Shown: one piece after another, positions 55,161 to 64,000 of the stretch
Position numbering within the stretch: position 1 is the first letter of the stretch
Layout: the number at the start of each line of letters is the position of its first letter
NCBI RefSeq assembly: GCF_001482195.1
Contig: NZ_KQ759763.1
Coordinates: 2,567,924 to 2,631,923, forward strand
Direction of reading: 5' to 3'
DNA length: 64,000 nucleotides
Source: Luteimonas abyssi
GTDB lineage: Bacteria; Pseudomonadota; Gammaproteobacteria; Xanthomonadales; Xanthomonadaceae
Made by a program: the position numbers and the translations under genes
Notes under the pieces: generated by a model
What the model was told of the DNA's origin: nothing
The model's database searches: none
Seen by the model: only the letters and a program-made list of their open reading frames with translations

Positions 55161-57974
55161 TCAGGCCGCGCGTGCGGCCTCGGCGTCGTCGCGGTCGCGC
55201 TTGAGCACCGCCACCGGTTCGGCCCACGGGCTGCCGGCGCGCCGCTTGCTGGTCGCCAGGACCAGGTCCGACGGCTCGAACACGTTGACGTTGTGGGTGA
55301 TCGGCGTGGTCAGGATGTACTGCGCATCGGTCGAGCGGAGGAAGCGGCCGACCTTCTCGATGTTGGCCACGTCCAGGTGCGCGAACGGCTCGTCGATGAA
55401 GACGAAACCGCCCGGCTGTTCCTCGTCGCGCAGCAGCGCCACCAGCAGTAGCAGCGACTTCATCACCTGCTGGCCGCCCGAGGCCTCGCCGTCGTCGAGT
55501 CCGATCCAGCCCTTGCGGTCGAAATCGAAGCGCACGGTCAGCCCGGCCTGGGCCAGGGCGACGTCGTCGTTGACCAGATCGGGCATCTCCGCCTCCACGC
55601 CGATGCCGGCCAGGGTGCCGAGTGCGGCCAGATTGCGGCGATAACGACGCACGGTGGCCCGCAGCACGTTGAGATACGCACCGCGCGCCTCCTCGGTGAT
55701 CCGGCGCGCGCGATGCAGGTGCGCCTCGCGCTGACCGATGGTGTGCGCCATCGCATCGTGGTCGGCGGCGAGCTTGTCGCGGATCGCCACGCACGCGTCG
55801 TCGTCGACGAAGGCACCGCGGGCGATGCGCTCGTCGATGCGTTCCAGTTCCCGGCGCACCGCACCGGCGCTCTCGTACTCGTCGCGCACTGCCCGCAATG
55901 CCGACAGCGTGCGCCAGGCCACCGGCATCTGCGCACGGCGCTTGCGGAAATCCAGAATCCGCTGCGCCAGCGCCTGACGCTCCTGGCCGATCTGGCGACC
56001 GCGCTCCTGCAGCTCGTGCTCGAGCGCGCGCAGCTCGCCGGCGCGGCTGGCGGTGGCGATGCTCTCGGCCTTGTCCAGCGCTTCCAGACCGCTGAGCGCA
56101 TCGCGCGCTTCGGCCAGACCCGTCGCGGCCGCCTGCGCGGCCTCGGCGAGCGCGGGCAGGCGCTCGGCGGCGTCGGCGAACTCGGCGCTGCGGGTCACCA
56201 GCTCCTGGCCGGCGTCGAGCCCGAGCAGGCGTGCCTGATCCGCGTCGAGTTCGCGGCCGAGCGTGGCGAGCTCGCGCTCGCGCGCCTGCGCACGCTGCTG
56301 CAGCACGGCCTGTTCGGCGTGCAGATCGGCCAACCGGGCTTGGCGTGCGCCGGCGCCGAAATGGTGCTGGCCGCCGCCGATGTGGCGTCCGCCGCGATGT
56401 TCGCGCAGATAGCCCTGCGCGGTGATCCAGTCCTGCCCCTTGGCCAGCCGGTGCCCGGCGTCGATGTCGGCCACGCGCTGGATGCGGTCGAGTTGACGCG
56501 GCAGCCACGCCGGCGGCTCTTCCGAGAACCGCACCACCTCCAGCAGCGAGCCGCGCGTGGCGCGGTCCACCGGTGCGCGGTCGGCGACCACGAAATGGCG
56601 ATACTTCAACTGCTCGCCCAGGCGCCACGCCTCGCGCGCATCGCGCGGCGACTCCAGCACCACCAGATGCCGGTACGGCGCGAGCACGGCCTCCACCGCC
56701 ACCGCCCACTCGGGCTCGACGATCTCGACCAGCTCGGTCAGCACACGATGGCCGATGTCGGCCCGCTCGAGCGCGGCGCGGAAATCGCGCTCGAACGGCT
56801 CGAGCACGCGACCGCCACCGCTGGCGGTCGCGAGCTGCGCGGCGATCTCGCCGCCGCGCAGGCGATCGCGCTCGGCCTCGAACTTCAGCTCCGCCTGACG
56901 GCGCCGGCCGGTCTCCACCTTGCGCGTGAGCGCCTCGACATCGGCCGCGCCGCGCTCGGCCTGCAGGCGGGTCAGCTCGTCGTGACGGCGCGCGAGATGC
57001 TCCGCGTCGCGGGCCAGGTCGCGGGCCTGGGTGAACACGCCCTCGCGCGCGCGCAAAGCATCGCGCGCGGCCGTGAGGTCGCCCTCCAGTTGCGCACGGC
57101 GCGCGGCCGCGTCGGCATCCTGCGAGCGCAATGCATCGTGGGCCCGTACGCGGTCGCGCAGGCCCCGGCGCAGGCCGGTCAGGCGGGGGCGCGCCCCGGC
57201 GATGGCGGCGTGCTGGTCGGCCAGTTCGACCTTGGGCGCGATCTCGGTCTCCAGCCGCTGGCGCAGGCCGCGCAGCGTCAGGCCCTCCTCGAACGAGCGC
57301 ACGTCGGCACGTGAGGTCTCCAGTTTGAAGTGCAGTTCGGCCAGCCCGTGCTGCAGCTCGCCGATTTCCTTTTCGACGTCGAACTGTTCGGCGCGCGCGC
57401 GCTGGTAGTCGTCGAGCACGGCCTTGTCCTCGAACACGTCGAAGACCAATTGCAGCAGTTCGCGCGGCGACAGCTGGCACAACTTGTCGGTCGCGCCCTG
57501 CTCCAGCGTGAGCACGCGGCAGATCGCGCGACTCAGGCCCGCGCCCGCCAGACGGACGCGATAGTCGCGCACGCCCAGCCATTCACCGCCCTGCTCCAGG
57601 GTTTCCACCGGCACATCGCCGGCGACGATCTGGTAGTCGCGGCTCCAGTCGCCGCCGCGCTTGCGTACGCGGCAGGCGATGGTGACCTGCTCGTCCATGC
57701 ACGGGAAGAATGCGCGCCGCCCACGCCGGTCCACCGGATTGCTGACCACTGCGCGCAACCAGGCGAACGGCTTGCCGTTGTGGCGCAGGTAGGTCTTGTA
57801 GTCGCGCGCCATCTCGCGGTCGTCGATCGCCAGCAGCGTGCGCAGCGCATCGAGCAGGGTGGTCTTGCCGGAGCCGTTCGGCCCGACCACGGTGATGATG
57901 GAGGCGTCGAGCGGCAGTTCGTAGCGCTGCCAGTAGTCCCAGTGCACGACTTCGAGGCTGCGGAACTCAAACAT
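55161..57974 (-). CDS. mksB: SMC-like ATPase, MksB/JetC type
   Basis: A 937-residue SMC-type protein. Walker A GPNGSGKTT (31-39), long coiled coils about 200-370 and 560-760, a globular hinge about 390-500 (EWAVAVEAVLAPYRHLVVLE, then KYRHFVVADRAP) and no Rad50 Cys hook. C-terminal head: SGGQ signature (832-835) and Walker B FIDEPFAHLD (859-868). Third gene of a three-gene operon (kleisin-like, then MukE-like, then this), overlapping the MukE-like stop by 8 bases. Size and architecture match MksB/JetC of bacterial condensins. It should form an ATP-driven DNA-extruding or DNA-gripping complex. Confidence 0.85.
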   Translation of the reverse strand: MFEFRSLEVVHWDYWQRYELPLDASIITVVGPNGSGKTTLLDALRTLLAIDDREMARDYKTYLRHNGKPFAWLRAVVSNPVDRRGRRAFFPCMDEQVTIACRVRKRGGDWSRDYQIVAGDVPVETLEQGGEWLGVRDYRVRLAGAGLSRAICRVLTLEQGATDKLCQLSPRELLQLVFDVFEDKAVLDDYQRARAEQFDVEKEIGELQHGLAELHFKLETSRADVRSFEEGLTLRGLRQRLETEIAPKVELADQHAAIAGARPRLTGLRRGLRDRVRAHDALRSQDADAAARRAQLEGDLTAARDALRAREGVFTQARDLARDAEHLARRHDELTRLQAERGAADVEALTRKVETGRRRQAELKFEAERDRLRGGEIAAQLATASGGGRVLEPFERDFRAALERADIGHRVLTELVEIVEPEWAVAVEAVLAPYRHLVVLESPRDAREAWRLGEQLKYRHFVVADRAPVDRATRGSLLEVVRFSEEPPAWLPRQLDRIQRVADIDAGHRLAKGQDWITAQGYLREHRGGRHIGGGQHHFGAGARQARLADLHAEQAVLQQRAQARERELATLGRELDADQARLLGLDAGQELVTRSAEFADAAERLPALAEAAQAAATGLAEARDALSGLEALDKAESIATASRAGELRALEHELQERGRQIGQERQALAQRILDFRKRRAQMPVAWRTLSALRAVRDEYESAGAVRRELERIDERIARGAFVDDDACVAIRDKLAADHDAMAHTIGQREAHLHRARRITEEARGAYLNVLRATVRRYRRNLAALGTLAGIGVEAEMPDLVNDDVALAQAGLTVRFDFDRKGWIGLDDGEASGGQQVMKSLLLLVALLRDEEQPGGFVFIDEPFAHLDVANIEKVGRFLRSTDAQYILTTPITHNVNVFEPSDLVLATSKRRAGSPWAEPVAVLKRDRDDAEAARAA

Positions 57975-58776
57975 CGCGGGTCACCTCTTCGGCGTGGCGG
58001 TCCTGCGCGGGACGCGCGTCGGATGGGGATGCGGGTTCGCGCTGCGCGTGCGCATCTGCGTCGGGGACGTCCACCGTCACCCCTGCATCGGCGCCCGCAC
58101 CGGCCGCGATCCCGCGACTGTCGGCATCGTCGGCGGGCGCGGCCGCACGCGCTTCGGCCAGCACGAAGGCGAGCGCGCCGTCGGTGACGCGGCCGGCGAT
58201 GCGCTCGTAGTCGATGGCCAGGTCCAGCAGCGGCCCTTCGTGGATGCGCTCGCGGCGGCGGACGATGAAACCGTGCCGCTGCAGGGTGCCGAGATTCATC
58301 TGGATGCGCGCCTTGCCGCCGAGCCTGTCGCCGAAATCGGCCAGCAGAGTGCGCTCGTTGATCGGCTCGACCACTTCGGCGCCGACCGGCACCGGCTTGA
58401 GCTCGGCGAACATCTGCTCCTGGTCCTGCGCACGATCGCGGGCCTGGCGGGCGATCTGGCGCTGGCGCTTGGGCAGCACCAGCAGCGACCACACCACCAC
58501 CAGCAACGCGAGCGCGTCGCGGCTCAATTGCAGATTGCTCGCCGCCCAGGCGTCGGCATGGCCGAACACGTCGGCCTCCTGCGCGCGTGCGATGCCCACC
58601 GCGACATGCGCGGCATAAGGATGTTCGAGCAGCCGCAGGCCGGCGCCGGCGAGCCGGCGGTCGAGGTCGTCGCGCAACTCGGCGTCGACGAGGACCTGCC
58701 GCACGGCGGTGTCGTCGCGCGGCAGCCAGCGCTCGGCCAGCAACCGGGCGATCAGGGGGGCGATGGGGTCGGTCAT
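57967..58776 (-). CDS. mksE: MukE/MksE-like condensin subunit
   Basis: A 269-residue protein. The first 190 residues look like the winged-helix MukE family: LSRDALALLVVVWSLLVLPKRQRQI, ELKPVPVGAEVVEPINERTLLADF and RIQMNLGTLQRHGFIVRRRERIHEGPLLDLAIDY (a long winged-helix wing). The last 75 residues are disordered, acidic and Ala-rich. It overlaps the upstream kleisin-like gene (ATGA) and the downstream SMC gene (8 bases), so the three products are made in fixed ratio. Assigned by neighbourhood and fold pattern more than by strong motifs. Confidence 0.75.
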   Translation of the reverse strand: MTDPIAPLIARLLAERWLPRDDTAVRQVLVDAELRDDLDRRLAGAGLRLLEHPYAAHVAVGIARAQEADVFGHADAWAASNLQLSRDALALLVVVWSLLVLPKRQRQIARQARDRAQDQEQMFAELKPVPVGAEVVEPINERTLLADFGDRLGGKARIQMNLGTLQRHGFIVRRRERIHEGPLLDLAIDYERIAGRVTDGALAFVLAEARAAAPADDADSRGIAAGAGADAGVTVDVPDADAHAQREPASPSDARPAQDRHAEEVTRDV

Positions 58777-60279
58777 GCGGAAGTGGTGTCCTTGGCGGCG
58801 GTGCCGCGTGTGCCGCGCGAGGCGCGGGCAGTCGATTCGGTGCGGGTGCGGCCGTTGCCGGCGGCGCGTTCCCGGCCATCCGCGGCCGGCATATCCGGGG
58901 CGGAGAACGGAACGCCTGCGTCATCGCCGTCGCGCTCGCGAGCGGCGTCGTCGTCGTCGGCCAATGCATGTTCGCCGACCGCATCGGCCGACGCCGCCGC
59001 CAGCGGTTCGAGCCGCCCCCGGCTCATCAGCGCGACGCCCGCACGGCCGACCGGCTCCAGCACCGGATCGATCCGCCAGCGCATCGGCAGGCGCGCGAGG
59101 CCGGCACCGACGCCCTCGCGCTGGTCGGCGCCCAGGTCACCGATCAGGCCCAGCAGCGACAGCCGATAGGCGCTGAGGGCGAAGCCGTCCTGCGGCACCC
59201 AGTCGACGAGAGGGGCGGCGGCGTCGAGCGCGGTGAGCTGGTCGAGCCATTGCTCGGCGTGGCGATACTCGTTCTCGGCCGAGGGGACGTGCAGATCCTC
59301 GGGCGCCGTGCGTGCCGGCGGCAGGCCGGCATCGTCGCGGCCTTCGCGCTCGCGCTCGACCAGCTCGTACTCGGCCACGTCGAGCGCGATCGGCGCCAAC
59401 GCGAACGCCGGTGCCGGTGCGCGCGCCACGGTGTCGCGTGCCAACGCGGCCAAAGCGGCCGGATCGAGCGCGCGCAGATAGCGGGTGACGTCCGACGACG
59501 ACAGGCCCGTCGCGCCCAGGTGCACGCGATGCCGGTCGAGCTGGTTGAGCGCGCGCTGGAACACCGAGGCCTGCCGCAGCAGCGCGCTCTGTGCGCGACC
59601 GACCTGTTGCGCGACGCGGTGGGTCGCGGTGTCGAGCTCCTCGTCGGCGGCGATGCCGCGCATCAACTCGGTGCCCTTTTCCACCCACTGCCAGACCGAC
59701 TGCAACGTGTCCGCGGCGCGCTGGATGCGATGTTCGGAGCCGCTGAGCACGGCCTGATCGAAATCCTCGCGCAGCTCGTTCAGACGCGACAGCAGGTGTT
59801 GCAGATCGGCGGCACCCACACGGCCCACGGCCTGGCCGGCGGCGAGCTGAGCGGTCACGTAGGCGAGTTCGTCGCCCTCGTCGTTGAACTGCAGCAACAG
59901 GCCCAACGCCGACAGCGCCTGCCGCCCGACCGGGCTGATCCGGTAGCGCTGGCTGTGCGCGTCCCACAACAACAGGCCGTTCTCGCGCAGGCGCCCGAGC
60001 ACCGTGTCGCACTTGACCGGATCGAGGTAGGCGAAATGCTCGCGCAGTTCCTGCGGGCTCCAGTCCGGCGCCTCGCCTCGCGCGCCGAGCGTGCGCAGCA
60101 CCAGCAGCCGCACCATGACCGCTTCCTCGCCGCCGTGGAACAGCGTCGAGAACGCACGCACCTGATCGCGCGCGGCCAGCAAGGGGTGCAGGTCGGGCAG
60201 GTCGGCGGCGGCGATGCCGTCGCGCAGATAGTCCTGGAAGCGTTCGATGGCCGGGGTCCGGGCGCGTGCGGTCGGACAT
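58773..60279 (-). CDS. mksF: MukF/MksF/JetA-like kleisin; frame break near start
   Basis: About 500 residues. The reading frame AIERFQDYLRDGIAAADLP onwards is coding to the stop at 58773: winged-helix segments (WSPQELREHFAYLDPVKCDTVLGRLRENGLL), a long helical middle (QVGRAQSALLRQASVFQRAL), and a charged tail, fitting kleisin subunits of Mks/Wadjet systems. In that frame no ATG, GTG or TTG precedes the coding-looking sequence. The natural ATG (60279, MSDRTRPDP) is in the other frame; shifting one base after it joins into AIERF. Either a +1 frameshift, a sequence error, or a start at GTG 60161 is possible. Confidence 0.65.
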
Positions 60280-62733
<2,454 letters not shown>

Positions 62734-63048
62734 ACCGCCCGTTCAGGCCAAACACGGACCGGCCGCGGGGGCAACCCGACGCCGGCCGCGCATTCAGGAA
62801 GGGTTGCGAATCGCGACCTTACCTTGCGCCCACCTTCCGGCCGGCCCGCCGATCGGAATCCGGCCCGGGTCGCGTTCGGCGACCCCGGTGCCCGGGCAGA
62901 AGCGCGCCGAAGAGCCGCTGCCCTTGTCGCGAATCCCTCGCGAGCGTCCCGGCACGAAGCCGGACGTGCCTATCGCCATGCCGTGCTCCGTCGTCCCGCC
63001 CGTCCAGGGTGGCGCCGCCGGCCGGCGCAACGGAGCAAGGACCCGAAC
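62734..63048. other. Gene-free region before the SleB-like gene
   Basis: A 315-base gap with no supported gene. Open frames here are shadow frames rich in Arg and Pro. No terminator with a T-run is visible after the fadH-like gene. Confidence 0.35.
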
Positions 63049-63558
63049 ATGCAGTTGAGTTGGATTCTCTGGCTGGCCGGCATCCTGCCGCAGCCCGCCG
63101 CTGATTCGCTTTGCCTGAGCACCACCGTGTATCTCGAGGCGCGCAACCAGTCCGAACGTGGCCAGAAGGCCGTGGCGGAGGTGGCGCTGCGCCGCCAGGA
63201 CAGCGGCCTGTGGGGCGAATCGATGTGCGAGGTGGTCACCGCACGCAAGCAGTTCGCGCCGACCATCGTGTCGCCGCGGACCCGCCTCAACAACACCGAA
63301 GCGTGGTCACAGGCCGTCACCATCGCACTGGATTCCGAGCGCAACTGGGCCTTGCCGCCCGGCGAGCGCCAGGAGATCGTGCCCGGTGCCAGCCACTTCA
63401 TGGCCCACGGCATCGCCAGCCCGACCTGGCGCAACGCCTACCAGGTGGCGCAGATCGGCGACCACACCTTCCTGCGCGTCCAGCGCCTGGCGCCACGTGT
63501 GCTCGATCGGCAGGCCGCGACGGTACCCGCCAACGCCGGCGTCGCTGCGCGGGGCTGA
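63049..63558 (+). CDS. SleB-like cell wall hydrolase
   Basis: A 169-residue protein with a short hydrophobic N-terminus (MQLSWILWLAGILPQPAADS) that may act as signal or anchor. The SleB/hydrolase_2 core follows: TVYLEARNQSERGQKAVAEVALRR, with the presumed catalytic Glu in YLEARN (residue 30), then WALPPGERQEIVPGASHFMAHGI. SleB enzymes are lytic transglycosylases of peptidoglycan; in Gram-negatives the domain is found in wall-remodelling proteins. Start at ATG 63049. Confidence 0.8.
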   Translation: MQLSWILWLAGILPQPAADSLCLSTTVYLEARNQSERGQKAVAEVALRRQDSGLWGESMCEVVTARKQFAPTIVSPRTRLNNTEAWSQAVTIALDSERNWALPPGERQEIVPGASHFMAHGIASPTWRNAYQVAQIGDHTFLRVQRLAPRVLDRQAATVPANAGVAARG

Positions 63559-63667
63559 CCGCCCGCCCGTGCATCCGCGCCCGGGCGGCGACGGCTCCCC
63601 CGCCGACCTCTACGCCGGGCACACGCGCCAGGACCACAATCCTCGCTCCCGTCAGCGAGGCTTCGTC

Positions 63668-64000
63668 ATGAAGCTCTACTACACGCCCGGCACCTGCGCG
63701 ATGGCCGACTACATCGCGCTCGAATGGGCCGGCCTGCCGTTCGAGGCGCAGCACGTCGCCCGCGACGACTGGAAATCGCCGGCATTCCTCGCACTGAACC
63801 CGCTCGGCGCGGTGCCGGTGCTCGAAGACGAAGACTGGGTGCTGACCCAGAACGCGGCCATCCTCGGCTACATCGCCGAACGCGCGCCTCAGGCCGAACT
63901 GACCGGCGACACCGCGCACGACCGCGCCGAGACCCAGCGGTGGCTGGCCTTTCTCAATGCCGACGTACATCCCGCGTTCCATCCGCTCTTCGGCGCGACC
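63668..64000 (+). CDS. Glutathione S-transferase (partial, runs off the window)
   Basis: The first 111 residues of a GST. Thioredoxin-like N-terminal domain MKLYYTPGTCAMADYIALEWAG, with Ser/Cys-type active-site region TPGTCA (Cys10, as in beta-class GST), and the glutathione-binding LGAVPVLEDEDWVLTQNAAILGYI (Gln-Asn in place of the common Glu-Ser). The helical C-terminal domain begins at about 85 and is cut by the window end. Confidence 0.88.
   Translation, partial: MKLYYTPGTCAMADYIALEWAGLPFEAQHVARDDWKSPAFLALNPLGAVPVLEDEDWVLTQNAAILGYIAERAPQAELTGDTAHDRAETQRWLAFLNADVHPAFHPLFGAT

Noticed and set aside
53872..57582. Very long minus-strand open frame (about 1236 codons) over the SMC gene
   Set aside because: It lies in another frame of the clearly coding SMC gene and reads as Arg/Gly/Ala repeats with no motif, the usual result of very high GC.
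55101..60279. Complete Wadjet (JetABCD) defence system
   Set aside because: No JetD/Toprim gene is visible on either side; the assignment is kept at Mks-type or incomplete.

Overview
The window reads as chromosome of a very GC-rich gammaproteobacterium, most likely Lysobacteraceae/Xanthomonadaceae (Luteimonas/Lysobacter-like). This is inferred from base composition, an S46 dipeptidyl-peptidase, a HutF-type histidine pathway, a ZnuD-like receptor with Zur, and the folC-dedD-like-purF block. About 58 protein genes are supported. I found no tRNA or rRNA gene, no insertion sequence and no CRISPR array. ATGA/GTGA overlaps mark many translationally coupled pairs, and several divergent regulator/target pairs carry visible operator-like palindromes.

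Layout. 0.1-7.2 kb: small envelope and housekeeping proteins (ClpP-like lipoprotein, MAPEG, MgtC, VOC, DUF1428, glycine-zipper protein, small outer-membrane protein). 7.4-9.8 kb: a periplasmic alpha/beta hydrolase divergent from a CGNR regulator across a doubled inverted repeat, then a stand-alone TIR-like protein. 9.8-14.3 kb: amidohydrolase, small secreted proteins, and a coupled ThuA-like/phosphodiesterase pair. 14.5-16.6 kb: coupled alkylation repair (Ada-N/AraC/AlkA fusion plus Ogt). 16.6-20.2 kb: a LytS/LytTR two-component pair and a beta-lactamase-like serine hydrolase. 20.4-23.2 kb: hutF and hutI, divergent. 23.4-29.7 kb: ribosomal THX, a MerC-like membrane protein and a His-rich TonB receptor sharing a Zur-like box, HTH and MarR regulators, an MFS pump, and zur itself. 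29.8-32.1 kb: gltX and lpxH.

32.1-35.3 kb is the most unusual part: a complete LanM-type class II lanthipeptide synthetase preceded by a 62-residue Cys-rich precursor, with a terminator-like hairpin between them and no transporter, protease or immunity gene nearby. 35.5-41.5 kb: DUF455, an 86-residue orphan ORF coupled on both sides, purF, a double-SPOR protein, folC and a histidine phosphatase. 41.6-48.9 kb: DUF5694 protein, S46 peptidase, and threonine catabolism (tdh/kbl) with a predicted secreted metallopeptidase between the two genes. 49.2-55.1 kb: OmpA-like porin, DODA dioxygenase, LysR/MFS divergent pair, quinone oxidoreductase.

55.1-60.3 kb is a three-gene SMC/kleisin operon of MksFEB/Wadjet type without a visible JetD nuclease; its first gene shows a probable +1 frame discontinuity close to its start. 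60.7-64.0 kb: a 2,4-dienoyl-CoA reductase-like flavoprotein, a SleB-like cell-wall hydrolase, and a glutathione S-transferase cut by the window edge.
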